From Agelaius tricolor (taxonomy: Eukaryota > Chordata > Aves > Passeriformes > Icteridae): a stretch of DNA of 64,000 nt. Positions 1 to 13,193 of the stretch are shown in pieces. Position numbers and translations under genes: made by a program. The number at the start of each line of letters is the position of its first letter. Within the stretch, counting starts at the first letter, position 1. The DNA is taken from positions 45,414,501 through 45,478,500 of the forward strand of contig JALJCS010000009.1 of NCBI GenBank assembly GCA_023055355.1. Reading direction: 5' to 3'. The notes beneath the pieces are model-generated. The model did not search any database. It had not been told where the DNA came from and was given only the letters and a program-made list of their open reading frames with translations.

Positions 1-1953
1 TAATGAGGAAAACAGCTCAGTTTAGTATTATTATTTATACTTTCACACTTGCACTAGGAGCTCTCTTTTAACTCATCATCAATGTTTAACTTCAAATACT
101 TCTGTCCTTGGTTTAGGAGGCAGACTCCCTTACATTGATGCAGCATTTGTAGCTGCTTTGGCTTTTTTTATACTTTTTCACCTGAGGCAAACAGATAAAT
201 ATTTCACCACTTTATGTACTATCAAGGGCCTTTTCCTGCTGCTAATAAGGAAGTAATGCATTGCTAGAAAGAACAAACAACTGATTAGTTGTGAAATAGT
301 CCCGCTGATACTGAAACTAGCACTAAATCTGGAACTTCAGAAAAAGGAAACTGTTGTCTGGTGAATCCCTGAACGTTGTTGTGTCTGCTTCTCCAGCTGT
401 GCATTTTCTGGACAGAGAGTAAAATAAATGAGAGACTAGTTAAGATTTACAGCTTTGCTCGCTTTTTAAGGTCACACTCTCTTAATGAGCAATTGTTCAT
501 CCTGGCACTTGCTGCCACTAAAACAGTTGATAGCAACTCTAATACCAAGTCAGTAGTGATAGAGATATATGTCCCTAACCCCCAACAACCTACAGCTGAG
601 GGAGAACAATGTCTCCTGCATCTTCCAGTCTTCTCTTACATTTTTAAGCTGCCAAATGGAATCTGAAGGGAAGTCACCTTCACACTTATTCCCATTAAAA
701 AATGTCCATTTTTAAAATCAGACTAATTTTATTAGTATTTCTTTATTTTTGGTATGTCAGATGGCATTGCTGCAAAGAAAAAAATTGATTTATGATGGCT
801 TTTCCAATTGGCATCACTTTTATTCCAAGCTGGCAATTAACTTCCTGCCTAATTTGTAACAATTTAAAATGAAGCATGTAGCAATGTTTATAGGCAGAGC
901 CATGACATTTGTGTTTGGCTGAGGCAGTGGTCACCAGCAGGCTCAATTTATCACTTTTAATTTAAACTCCCATGCCAATGATTTTCATTCTTAAAGCTAT
1001 GACTGGCATTTATGGATTTCAAAATCAAAGGGAAAATAAGCTACAGTTAGGAATTCAACCACTCAGATCAATGAAAACTTGTTTTATAACTGAGAGTGCT
1101 CCAGTTAAATCCCCATCTGCCTGACAGAAGGAATTTAATGTTTCAAACAGTTCCTTTCCCACTTTAAACTGAGAAGAACTTTTTATTGCAGCACTAAGCC
1201 ACCTCTTGCTGGACAGATGCCAACTATTGATGCTGTGTTCTCAGGAAATATTGTGAAGCAAATAAAGGTGAGTGCACCAACCTAAAGAACCATGAACTAA
1301 TAACCAAATGTCGATCCCTGAACTGTGTGATTGTTGCTACTGTTCTCTTTTCAGACATTTGATGCACTATTTCACTGCTGGAAGGTAGTAGCAAAAATTT
1401 GAGAGGAATTAGTAAATGGAAGGACATACTTCATAGGAATTTATTGTGAAAATAAATGTCAGTTAAATTTCTGAACCACTTAGAAGGTGAATAACCTGGA
1501 TTCTTTGGTCCACTATCTCACAATTAGGAGTTAATTCAATTTAGAATTATTTTATATTACCTTAAAAGGTTAAATAGAAGGTACATATTTTTTTACTTTT
1601 ATTACTTGTGAAAATATGTACTAAAATAAAGAATGAATAGAGACATCCACATGTCTGTTATAGTGGTGTCATAAAAACACTCACCCACCCAGGTCAGAAA
1701 AATAGAGAGTGAAGGAGAGAAACAGAAGTCCACATATTATTCCATATAACTCTATATTATACAGCAATTAACAATCTTTTTCTATGGAAACTGGGAAGTA
1801 ATTTAAAAATGTTAAAATATACTTTATGTGGATATTTGGATGGAAAGCTTTGTTTTGGTTTGTTTTCTAAATAGCATCTCCTTGGCCATAGTTTTCCATC
1901 CAGAAAAAGATGCTACGATTTCCTAAATAATTCCTAATCTCTTAGTAAATCAC

Positions 1954-1970
1954 TTTTTTTTTTTTTTTTT
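1954..1970. repeat. Poly(T) run, 17 nt
   Basis: Seventeen consecutive T on the plus strand, poly(A) in the EPHA6 transcript. No adjacent retroposed gene is recognisable. Confidence 0.95.
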
Positions 1971-3605
1971 GAGATCACTGTGTCATCCAAACACCAAAGA
2001 TTTTAGCTGTGAAATAGCCAAAGATGATTTGAGGGCCATTTTCTGTCTCATTAGTCTCCCTGTACATCCTTGAATTCACAGGATTATCTGCCCCCACTCT
2101 ACTGCTCTAAGTTGGTTCCCTTCCCAATTTATCACCCAGTAAAGCAGCCAAAAGGAACCTGCTGCACTTTGTAATGAAATGTCCCATACAGGAAATAAGC
2201 TTCAAGAAATAAAACCACATAGAAAATCAGTACCCATTAAAGGATTGAACATATATATTTTGTTTTGCTTAAAATGGCTGTGAAAGTCACCAGAAGTAAA
2301 ATAATTGCATTTATTGAAATCTGGAGAATTTGTAGTACTGCAGACAAATTTGTGCCATTCTTGTTTTCTGTTGCAAATATTGCAGTTTTTACAAGGACTA
2401 TCAAATATTGCTGTAACTCAGAATAATGGAATATTTTCATACTTTAAATTCCATAGAGTATGCTTTAATAATATTTGCCCTTATTAATTCTTTCTATCTG
2501 TAATTATTGCAAGGGTTTCTAAAACCCCCAATAGGTAAGCAGGAATATCTAAGAAGAAAGAACAAATAATCTGAAAAAGTTCCATGGAAAATATGTAAGT
2601 ATTACAAAATATTTCCACAAAATTAAATAGTCTTACAGCAAATAGAAAGATATTAACATATCAACCTGTATTTAGTTTTAGTTAGACTAACAAATCACTG
2701 ATAAACTATTATTTCACACTATTTATACATATATTGAAAGACTTCTTTTTATAATATATGGATGCATGTAGAACCAAAACTATATATAGTAAGTACTATG
2801 TCTTTTTTATCCTTCAAATATCTTTAATTATAGGAAAAAAAATCATCGTGATATTGTAATTAATTTTAATTTTCCATCAACTGAGATTAATAGTGATGTG
2901 CTCATAAAAACTGACATATATTCCACCCACCCCAGTTTTTTTTGAAGATGTCAGCATTATCCTCCCTAAATTGCCTTAGAAAGCCACATTTTTAATGTCT
3001 GACAATAAAACCATCATCTTGAAAGACAAACAAATTTTATTCACCGTGCTGCTTAAAAGAGCTTAGCTTTATGATGTTTATGAGCATGTAAAGACTATCT
3101 AGGAAGTTTATCCAGAATTCTACTATAGATATAAATATGGAAGACAAACATCTGCATGGATTTTTCTTTTGGAATTGTTCACCACCCAGAATTAGGGCTG
3201 TCAACATTCCTGATGCTTAGCTAGAAATGTTAGGCAATCTGTATAAACCAGCTGTGTTACAGAGCAGTGGTTAACAGAAAGGGAAATATTATAAAAGGAG
3301 AAGATAATGAAGTAAATGTGATATTAGATAAGCTGCTAAACTGATCAATAGATAAAACCTCCTACAGCATGTCCCTAACCCTGCAGAGAACTGCACTGAG
3401 ATACACTTTGGAATGTGATGGTAAAACCTTAGAGTCCATGGTGATGCCTTGGTGTGTTTGTGGCAGGGCTGGAGGTGTTGGGACACAGCTTCCTTTACAC
3501 CAGCTCCTATGGGTTGCACCATGAGAAGCTATTCTCTGAAATTTGCCTTAAAAAAATCTCACAAACATTTTTTTGTTTAGTTGAGAATAATCAAATTTCA
3601 GTGTG

Positions 3606-3625
3606 ATTTGATTAATTAATCAAAT
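3606..3625. repeat. Perfect 20-bp palindrome
   Basis: The sequence atttgattaattaatcaaat equals its own reverse complement. It contains overlapping TAAT/ATTA homeodomain cores. AT-richness makes chance occurrence plausible. Confidence 0.7.
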
Positions 3626-6600
3626 TAATAAAATTTCAGTATTACAGTGTGCTGTTTCATGCAGCAAAGGTTACCACTGGTACCACTGAACCTGATGCTT
3701 TCAGGAAAAGGTCAAGGAGATGAATGCAGATAAAACCCTGCTCTTCTGCTCAAGATAATTTCTCAGCACCAAAATAATAGACATCAGGGAAGGAAGTTAA
3801 TACAGCTCTGCAGTCACATGTATTCTCTAAAAAGGTTTTTCATCTTCATCTTAAATTATTACACTTTTTGGTTTATTTTTCATACTATAAATTCTTTCAT
3901 TATCATGGCTCTTTCTTTCACTCAGGTTTGCCATGAGAATGGTTTTGTGTATCATCTTCATCCTCCTTTTGGCTATCCTGACTCTACACGGAGATAGCAA
4001 AATAAAACACTTGTATCTGATGCAATGTATGCCACTTTAGCAAGAGAAAACAACAACAAAAAAAACCTCTGAAAAGCCAATCCTTTACAGAATTAGTTGC
4101 ACTTCCTCTAGGTCAAGAAGTATGAAAAGGATTTAAAATGGTTTTATTGAAAAAATCCACTTGAGAACCTCCTGAATATTCTTGCTTAGGTGAAGGTTTT
4201 AAGGGAAGCCTTAAAAGAAGAGAAACAAAGAAAAAATATGCATATTTAATATGCAAGAATCAGTTCTTACTGGAAACTAGACATTGCATGCTGGATAGAA
4301 ATAAGATTTAGCAGATTATGAGTGTGGCTTTTTCCCCCTTTTCCCCCTGGCCAAGAATGCATCCCCCAATCTTAACGCTTCCTATCTCTGACAGATGAGG
4401 ATTCAGACTCAAATATGAAGTCTCACTTCAAAAAGGTGTTTTTAAAATTCAAGAAAGGTTGTTTTTAAATACACATGCACTTCTAAATTAAATATTAGAT
4501 TTGCATACCCTGGCTACTATAAACTTTCCAGAGGAGCAATCTTTATTATTCATTCATAGGAGCACAGTATAAATTTTACCACAGTAGGAAAACATCTAAA
4601 TATGCAACACAGATATGAAGAGAGCAAGCAGATGTCTCATTGTTAGCATGGGCAGAAAAAGGTAACAGCATGTTATTAGTAATACCTTGAAGCTAACAGA
4701 GCTGTAAAATAAACTTCTAAAGCTTAGGAAACTATATAAATTTGAGTCTGCTCTCATTCCAAAGCGCACAACTTAGTGCCATTATTGTGTATAAATTAAA
4801 ACTATTTTCAAAATGTGAGCCTAAGGCAAATGCATATGGAAGAGTCAAGAGTTGTTGATTGTAATGAAGAAACTACTTTTAAGAAGCAAATTAATCAGGC
4901 AAACTGTTGAAACATTGTTGCTTTAAAGACTCTGAACATTATCAGAATTGGTTTGTAATTTCCTGTGTCTTTCATTTCGAACACACTCCCTACAGATTTG
5001 TGTCAAAGTCATGAAAGGTATAAACATGAATTTTTTCAGACTGATCATTTATGATGAATGTCTTCCTTTACTACACTTAACCAAAATCACTACTTTTACC
5101 ACGAATGCAACAGAAATCATAATTTCACTTATCATGCACTGGAAACACCAGAGTTTCCTTTGGTTTTGTGTTGATCTTTTTTATCTAGTTTGATTGGCTG
5201 GTTTTGTTTTTTAATGAAATATCTTTCAGAAATGCTTTGGTAAACTTTGAAAACAGAACGTTCTTGGTGTAACTCTGAACATTTTCCTGAGTTGGTCAAT
5301 TAACATTTGTTGCAGAAGTTTCTAATTCACTAATTCAGTTCATATCTGAAATACCTTGTTCCCTATCCTGACTAGAATACTCAATGGTGATCCTTTCCAC
5401 TGCGTATCATTCATTGTGAGAGGTTCCAGATAACTGAAATGTGCTTAATTATCTTAACATGTTTCTTAGGCAAATTTGGAGATAGCACCAATGAGGTTAT
5501 TTGACATTCTAGTTAAAATCACCAAAGTCAATAAATACACATTTCCTTCTTAGGGGTTTTATCATGTGCTGAATGCCCTTCACAGCTACTGACTACAACA
5601 GGAACAAACAAAATCAGGGCACATTTCTTATCTCAGTGCTGTGTGCCTGTCAATTTCTTTGTAATGACTATTTTACATATTTCTCCACAAATGCCCCTTT
5701 CACAAATTGAAATAAACTATTATTATTAAATATAAAATTGTTGCAGCACTTGGGTGTTGCATTTTAGTGACTACAACAGAAATCAGAAATCTAGTGAAAA
5801 TGCATGTCATGGACAAATTGCTAATGGTTATAAATAATGGTGCACTCTGCAATGAAAGAAACTATTACAGAAGCTGAAAGACCAGACTGGTAAGTAAATT
5901 GTGGGAAAAAATATAGCATTGATTAACCTTTCCCCTTCTCATTCAAACTAGAATTTAATTTTGTTCTCCTGATATTGTGCAAGTTAGAGGAATGTATCTG
6001 AAAATACATGCATTGTATTTGCTGACATTGGCTGACTCACTTATGGCTAATTCTGGTGTACAAGAGATGAAAATAAATGCAACCAGCTTGACTTTTGCTA
6101 CCTTAAGAAAAATGAGTGGTCATCCAAATTCTCCAGCAGAAAAAGAACATATCTGTTAAAAAAATTATAAGCATTAAAAAACCATTCAGGAGATAAATCA
6201 AGATTGTTCCAAAAGCCACTTCTCTCCTTTGAATGCTGTATAGTAATCAGGCATATGTGCAAAAAGCCATCAGCTACAAGTAGTGTAGCTGTACAGAGGT
6301 TACCAGCAGATGAAAATCTGTGATTAACAACTATGTTGCACAAAGACCTTGGCTCTAAACTCTTAATTCTGGCAGACCTCAACAAGTCTGAGAACTGAGA
6401 TGCAGAATTTCTCTCTTGTGGTTTTCTTTCCAATTGAAAATGCTTATTTATATACACACTGCTATAAATATATATGAATATATACATATATCACAAGCAC
6501 ACTGAATATTGTTTACATAATGATTAATTCCTTTAAAAACATATTGTTTAAATGTATTATCATGCATCTTGAGATTTTTTTAAAAACTGTACTCTTTGCT

Positions 6601-8048
6601 GTCCTCTCATCACCTTCAGTATAGATGTTTACAGATTGTCCCTAGTCAGTTACCAAGAAGTTGATATTTCTCTTCAAATTTTTCCCAAAAGTAGCATCAG
6701 CAATGCTGACAACAGTGCAGTGTTGGGTGGAACTCTCAGTGCAGCTGTAGATGTCCAATAAACAAATGCCATAAAGTTCTTTTTTATTGTCATCTATGAA
6801 AATGTCATGTTCTTTCTTTCATGTGGGCTGGAGCTTTGGCAATGTCTGATGGAGGGTTTTGTCAATGTTTTATAACCTCCTTTTATTATTTATGGATCTG
6901 CTGTTCCAATAATCAGCCATTTAGAAGAGCTGTTCCTTTAGATTTACAAGCTATTAACAAAAACAGTTTGGAAGATGGTTCAAAGGGGCTTCATCGTGTC
7001 ATTATGAAAAAAGAGGCCTTCTTGACTTTAAAGTCACAAATGACAATCTTGTCTGTAGAGATTTGAGACTCAGGGGGGAAAAAAGGAAGTTGACTTTTGA
7101 TTAGGGTGAATGTTGGATGCTGCTGTGGGGATCAGTTTAGGATGAATGAACAGGAAATTCCCCTGCCTCCCCAGTGAGAATCCTGAAACTCTACTGTCAT
7201 CAGCCACAAGGATTAATCTTGATAAACTGATAAGCTGTCCTGGTCGTGATACTGAGACACAGAATGTCAGCCAGATGAGGCTCTTAGCCACTTACACCAT
7301 CTCCACAGTGATTAATATACTTTATGCCTTTAATTCATGGTGATATGTTTGTGTTTGTTCCTGGAAGAGACACTGAAATCCTTCCAGGTATTCATCAATT
7401 CCCACAGCAATGAGTATAAGAGGTTCCTCTTTCTACAGACTGTCTCCACTGAACTATAAATATGTCTGAGGAAGCCACCTGTACTAGAAACAGACCTTAA
7501 CTTAGTTAGAAAAAGGAATTAGATTAAACACTTCCAAACACTGGCGAGATTTTACCATCAGATTAGGAAACATTGCCTAGGATGTATCTGCCAATGGCTC
7601 ACATAAAATAAGATGTATTAGACAACAGAATCCTGACAGATTTGCACTTTTGGGGTCTGACTGAAACTCTCAGCTGTCAACACCAGACAGACACAGAAAA
7701 ATGAGACAAGTGTTTAATACAGTGGTAGGGTTGTGCCCTCAGAGTGAAGCCGCTCGTGCTCAGATTCTGCCAGCTGGCAGCAGGTCCTTGATGTCACCGA
7801 GACCAGATTCACCCACAAACTGCAGAACTGAGCAAGGAGAAGGCTTTCTAGGATGCAGTGGCAGAAAGGAAATTTCTCCAGGGTAAATTCTCCACCACTT
7901 GGGATATGTCTCATACTCCCACTCCTTGTAGTATGAAGTTAAAGCCCTGTCTGTTCTAAAGGAATAGAATGTATGAATGCACAGTGAGTGAAAACATACA
8001 TGGACTGTTACTTGGAAATAGGGACTACTGTTTTAAAGTCTGTTTTGC

Positions 8049-8083
8049 TTAATTATGCATTATTTTCTACTTTAATTATGCAT
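8049..8083. promoter_or_regulatory. Paired TTAATTATGCAT motifs
   Basis: Two identical 12-mers, ttaattatgcat, at 8049..8060 and 8072..8083, 23 bp apart in the same orientation. Each combines a homeodomain core with a half POU site. The function is unknown. Confidence 0.3.
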
Positions 8084-9596
8084 GAAAAACCTCCAGTACT
8101 TCTGAATTTTCTTTAGGCAATGCAGACACTATGGCATGCTAAGAAAGTTATATATTGAGATGTCTCTTCCTTCCATTAGTCATAAGAGAAGCATAAATTA
8201 CAACTCAGCATATAATTCACTGCTTCTTCACACAATGATTTAAAGTTGATTGAGCACAATTACTTTGTACTCAGCATATTTACTGCTGTATAAAACTTTC
8301 TCTCTCTCATAAAGAAAAGGCATCCAGGCACTTTTCTGAACAATAGCATTGCTAACCAATTTTTGATGAGGCTTTTTGTGAAAACATGTTTTATCTTTCA
8401 GTTGTTTACAAATCACTTTAGCAGTGATTTGGAAAAGTGCTTTAATATGTACTAATGTTCCTTCTTGAGCAGGAACTTTGCTTAAGTGCTTTTCTGAGCA
8501 GAATCCTGTTTATCTGTCCATTTATCTGAGTTTAAAGTGAGAATTTATTCTGGTATCTCAAAACACTTTGAAACAAAGCTACTGAAGGGTAGCATATAGA
8601 TCACTTCCCTCGTCTGCCCATCTGCAACATTTGTACTTCCTAACACACCCTGCCCTATCCTTGTTTGCCACACGGGCTGGACAAGACACAGCACATGCTG
8701 TGATTGTACAGGACCATAAATATATATATTTTCTTGGCTAGCCAGTCAACAGGCAGACTGAGTGGTCATTCAGCTGGTGTCTAATACAGAAAGCAACCCT
8801 CAGGTAGCTGAACTTTGCTTTTCAACTTGCAGACCTCACCAAGGGCTTGGTGACTGAAAGGTCATTCTTCGCAATTCTTTTGAATCTTTTTTGCTGTTAT
8901 CAAACTCAGGTGGCTAATGGGTTCATATTTCTTTGTGGTGCATGACAGAAAATGTGGCCACAGAAATTTTGTTTCCTAATGAAGCCAAGGGTTAAAAACC
9001 AAACTCACTGATGTCAAACTTATGAGTCCTTGTATAAAATTAAAGGAAAAGGTAAGCAATATTACCAAGCAAATTTTACAAGCCTTAATCATATTAATTT
9101 TAGTAAATTTTTTAGTATTTGATCAGGTCTGGTAATGCTTTAGACATCAAATTACAGAGAGTTTTGAGGGATGCATATTGCAAAGCCTTTTTTCAAGTGT
9201 TAGTTTCCTTCAATCTGCTCCTTGTCACTGTTAAAGCTGAGTACCACTCTTAATCTTGTTGATACTTGCAACTGCATGAGCAGGCAGTTGAGATTTTAAT
9301 ATTAGTTGTGGTACGGCTCTGTGCATGAAAATCAGCCTTAATCACTTTTGAATTAGTTCACTTCTCCTGTCAGCAAATATTCCCCCTCTTTGGTGCTCTC
9401 AGACTACTCTCTTCACTAATGTGGCAGAATACAATTCTTCAGTTTCTGTGAATGCCCACAGAACTCTGCACTGAATTACTTTATTCAGCAACATTGCTCT
9501 CCAAAAAGAGAGAAAACCCCCTGAAGACCAAGCTAATAATTTTGCCTGTTTAATGACAAATCTGTTAATTTCACACAAACCAGTCAAAAGAAAAGG

Positions 9597-9610
9597 CCAC
9601 TAGAGGGAAG
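9597..9610 (+). promoter_or_regulatory. CTCF-like core motif
   Basis: CCACTAGAGGGAAG matches most of the CTCF core (CCASYAGRKGGC) but has A where the core's final C is expected. A single weak match. Confidence 0.2.
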
Positions 9611-11077
9611 TACATCCAATATGCTCAAAGAAAATAAATTTTTTAAAAACCTGTTCTTAATTATTGTAGCTAGCAGAATGGTTTGGACTTACAAAAGCAG
9701 ATGATTTTGGTCTGTATTCTTAACAAAGATATGACAACTGAATAAAATAATTAAGGTATTTATAAAGAGGTCATGCACTTCCTGCAATGTGCATACCAAA
9801 ACCATTAAAACGGTATGTAGGAAAAGATTGCATATTAAAAGGTAGTATCAACATGGGATAAATATTTTGTGTAGGTATAATTTATTGCACCTCTGTATCT
9901 TTCACATTAGACACATATCAATTGGTTGGATTTAAACCAGTATCTTTGGACTTCTGGTAAAGCAGTCCTTGTAAAAACAAATATATTTTTGTTGTCATGT
10001 CATATGTTTAATCTTGGATCTTTGTTTTCTATGAATATGTGCACAAACCTGCAGTATCATGCAATAACTACTACCCGTTCCATCAGAATTAAGATTATAA
10101 GGAAAGACTATCAGCAGTGAGTTTATAATAAAACCTCTGCAATGTTCCAAAGCTTTAGTTCTACAACTTGCTTTTCTGAGGTTGGAGACCCTAGCTTTTT
10201 CTATATCCCTTCTTATTTATGACTGAAAGTAACCCCAAAAAGATGTCCATTTTTCTCTCCATACTTTCCATCAACAAAAACTCCATGAATTTTCTTCCAC
10301 ATTTCATACAATGCTGCATTTCTTTCTTGTCCTTTTAAATATATAGTCACCATGCTCATAGTTTTATACAACTACACAGCCTGTAAGCCTACAGAAATGT
10401 TTTTTTCTTTATAACTACATTTTATATTTGACTCCATTTCATTTATTACAGTGCTTTCTCACACAAAGCTGTCTTTTTATATCCAGATAAACTGACAGAT
10501 ATCCTGAAAATCTGGTCTTAAATCCTCTGAAGCTTTTCCAATAGCATTTTTAGTAATGTAAGAATTATTAAAGGGAATGCAAACAATCTAGAGTTTACTC
10601 TCAGTGCGTCAAAAACTATCAAAGCATTGGTCTTTTCTCTGTTTTGAGTAAACTGCAGAGAAAATCTATATCCTTAAACCAGGGACAGACAACAGAAAAA
10701 TACATTATTTTTTAAAAGCCTAACACTTAAATACACTTCACAAGCTGTATTCACACAGCTGTTACCCACTTTAGAAATGAACTGTATTTCAAGTGACCTC
10801 CACCTGGGTGAGCTTAGTGACTGCATTTAATACCATGGAGCAAAACATCCAAAAGGAAGTTTTCACAGGGGAAGTTTCCAGCACCTCACTTTCTCCCTTA
10901 GTGAGAAAGGGAAAGGGAGATGCAGGTTTCCAACACGATACATTGCCTCAGTGCTTCAGGCAATTGTCAATGCAAGGCCTATATATCATTAGGCATCTTA
11001 TATAATTAGCTCTTCTGTTACCATCATGGACAGTGAGCAAGTGGGTTTTGTGCTTTTTCAAATCAATTTTCATGAAT

Positions 11078-11121
11078 ATTATTAGTATTACCATCAGTGT
11101 CATTATTATCATCATCATCAC
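11078..11121. repeat. ATT/ATC-rich imperfect trinucleotide repeat
   Basis: Runs of attatt, ttaccatcag and atcatcatcatc. Translated it gives a poly-Ile string, which explains the odd short open frame here. Confidence 0.7.
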
Positions 11122-12139
11122 AGCAAGCTGTTCATTTTTTGCCCAAAGGCAAACGAGTCATTACTTACTCATCGACAAAACTACTCGTCCCAGATACACA
11201 GGTAAGCAGATTTTTGCTAGGCTGATCAGTGAAAGAACCCAGGGCCTTCCCTACAAGTGGAACATAACAGGATGCTCCTGAACATTAGCACTTTTACTTA
11301 GCAGAAACATATCATCAAATGTGTTCTACTCCAAACAGCAGTTCTGCCAGCTCAGTTCCTGTTCTACATTAAACACTTCAGCTGCAGTTGCAATGTCACC
11401 GCACAGCAGGTGAAAAACATTTCTGGAACAAATGTCAGCAAGGGATAATTCTGAAATAACCTTCTTGTCTACAGTTACACAAGCTAGAAGAGAGCAGTGC
11501 TATATGGATTGCATTGTTGCTAACCTATGATGCTGTTTCCTGGCACAGTAAGTATTACTAAAGAAGAAAAAGTTGCAGAAATAAACAAAAAATAGAGAGC
11601 TCTTTTAGTTTCCCATGTTCCTCACAAAGATTCACCTTGGACATGAATTCAAACTGAAATGGGGGCAAGAAAAAGCTCAAAACAACAATGCAAAGTTTAA
11701 ACAAAAGGAATAAAAAAGAATCTATTAGGATAGCTCGCCTGAGGAAATGGCTCATATAGATGCAGAAGTATCTTACAGTGAGGTAAGCAGTATTATCTTT
11801 GCTATGAAACACAGATACCAAGGAAAGTGAGTTCACTTTCACTCTGCCTTCGAATTGTGGAGCTGTAATGGGTAACCTGTGCTGTTTTACTCTTGCAAAA
11901 CTGAAGTTGCAAAAGCACCAGATAGACTCCAGTCCTGAAGAATCACTGACACAGCTGCTCTCAGATGGCTAAAGCCTGCACTTAATTTCAAACAGAAAGG
12001 TATGGGTTTGTGCCCTGTGTAATGGGGTCAAGGGCCACCCGCCAAAAGCATTTAATGCCCTCATCAGCAGAAGCTGAAAGTCCTCATGGAAGGCACTTAA
12101 AAGCATTCAGCAATCTGCAAAACCCCCTAACCACTGACC

Positions 12140-12558
12140 CAGGCTTCCGAGAAACGCAGGATCCCCCAGCGAGGGCCCAGGTGGCAGGGACACGGCGACA
12201 GACCCGCAGCGCTGGCACTTACCGTCTTGGTCTGTGGTGACCGTGATGGCTGTGAACTGCTTGGGGGAGAAGCTGAGCTCCGAGACGCCATTGGTGGCCT
12301 CGATCTCGAAGGTGTAGTTGACGTGGGACACGAAGTCGAGCACGGTGACGGAGGAGTTGGTGAGCCCCGTGTGGCGCGGGATGAAGCGGATGCCGCCGCC
12401 GCACACCTCGCACTGGCTGGCGTCCGAGCCGCACTTCTTACACACCACGCTGTAGGTGAGGTCCTTCCTCCCGCCCGTGTCGCTCGGGGGGCTCCACTCC
12501 AGCATCAGAGCTGTCTCGTTGATGTTGAAAACCACATTCCTCGGAGCAGAGGGTGGCC
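12140..12558. promoter_or_regulatory. CpG-dense block over exon 5 (CpG-island-like)
   Basis: I count about 33 CpG dinucleotides between 12181 and 12550, and a few more from 12145 to 12180, in a window whose introns are AT-rich and CpG-poor. The block covers all of exon 5 and spills over the donor into the intron. It could be an intragenic CpG island, or simply an exon driven GC-rich at silent sites. I see no promoter elements, so a promoter role is only a possibility. Confidence 0.5.
12223..12558 (-). CDS. EPHA6: EPHA6 exon 5 (first fibronectin type III domain)
   Basis: Internal coding exon of the same receptor, 336 bp, the standard length of the Eph exon carrying FN3 domain 1. The acceptor is ccttttctgcag ending at 12559; the donor is G|GTAAGT at 12222. 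With the C from the previous exon it starts RPPSAPRNVVFNINETALML and continues EWSPPSDTGGRKDLTYSVVC, KKCGSDASQCEVCGGG, RFIPRHTGL, VLDFVSHVNYTFEIEATNGV and TAITVTTDQD, leaving one base for the next exon (phase 1). DTGGRKDLTYSV, the CxxC pairs, FIPRHTGL, NYTFEIEATNGVSELS and TAITVTTDQD are diagnostic of EphA FN3-1; the combination fits EPHA6 best. Three N-glycosylation sequons are visible: NET, NSS and NYT. The domain lies in the extracellular stalk between the cysteine-rich region and FN3-2. Base composition is odd: about 33 CpGs in roughly 370 bp (12181..12550), against almost none in flanking introns. There is no stop or frameshift, so it looks functional. Confidence 0.94.
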
Positions 12559-12775
12559 CTGCAGAAAAGGAGGGGAAAGCCTGTTAAGCCAGTGTTATCT
12601 ACTTTGGAGAAAAAATTTGCCTTAAGGCATTTATTTGCAAATAAGAACTACATTTCAGTAATAGAGTCAATGTAAAAATTAAAAATTGTCTATACAATAC
12701 TTGAAAAAAAAATGAACAATAAATTGGTGACATCATAAAAAGCTCAATAATCAAAATAACTTAGAATTAATTAAG

Positions 12776-13193
12776 TGTGGCATTCACATTCTCTGAAAAA
12801 TCCCTTTGACCATGATTTTTCTCCTGGGATGCTGAGAAGCCTCAGAGAAAAGGGAAAACAATAATTATCCCATTTGCTTCTCCTGTGTTTTGCTCATGTG
12901 GAATGTATTTGGAGATTGTTTACCAGCAGGTGATTGTTCCATTGGATTCTGCTGTGAGTTGTTTTCACTCATTGGCCAATCAGGGCCAACCTGTGTTGAG
13001 ACTCTGGAAAGAGTCACAAGTTTTCATTATTATCATTTTTAGCATTCTGTAAGTATCCTTTCTGTATTCTTTAGTACAGTTTAGTTTAGTTTTCTTTAAT
13101 ATCATATAATTTCATAAAATAATAAATTAGCCTTCTGAGAACATGGAGTCAGATTCATCTTTCCTTCCTTCGTCTGGGGGCAATGCAAATACA
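12776..13193 (+). mobile_element. Solo LTR of an avian endogenous retrovirus
   Basis: About 418 bp starting TGTGGCATTCAC and ending AAATACA, giving the canonical TG...CA ends. It has an AATAAA polyadenylation signal at 13121..13126 followed by the GAACATGGAGTCAG-type 3' part, and a CCAAT-like GGCCAATCAGGG segment near 12973. The flanks are ttaag (12771..12775) and ataag (13194..13198), a 5-bp target duplication with one mismatch. No gag, pol or env sequence adjoins it, so it is a solo LTR left by recombination. The sequence resembles an abundant songbird LTR family from memory; I do not assign a family name. It is antisense to EPHA6, 217 bp upstream of exon 5 in the transcript, so its poly(A) signal would not truncate the receptor mRNA. 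Confidence 0.85.

Larger units (their letters stand above)
1..12222 (-). other. EPHA6: EPHA6 intron downstream of exon 5 (partial)
   Basis: This segment follows the exon 5 donor in the direction of transcription and runs off the start of the window, so the intron is longer than 12.2 kb. The next Eph exon, of roughly 125 bp, should encode the start of FN3-2 (a WxxP...DYEIKYYEK-type segment). I found no such reading on the minus strand, though a short exon could be overlooked by eye. It contains a T17 run (1954..1970), a 20-bp palindrome (3606..3625), paired POU/homeodomain-like motifs (8049..8083), a CTCF-like core (9597..9610) and an ATT/ATC-rich stretch (11078..11121). A GC-rich shoulder (about 12140..12222) adjoins exon 5. 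Nothing else is recognisable. Confidence 0.85.

Noticed and set aside
6098..6487. 129-codon minus-strand open frame
   Set aside because: The start lies in AT repeats and the composition matches random AT-rich translation.
12227..12625. 132-codon open frame on the plus strand over exon 5
   Set aside because: Antisense shadow created by the GC-rich coding exon; no family resemblance, while the minus strand gives a clear Eph FN3 domain with splice sites.
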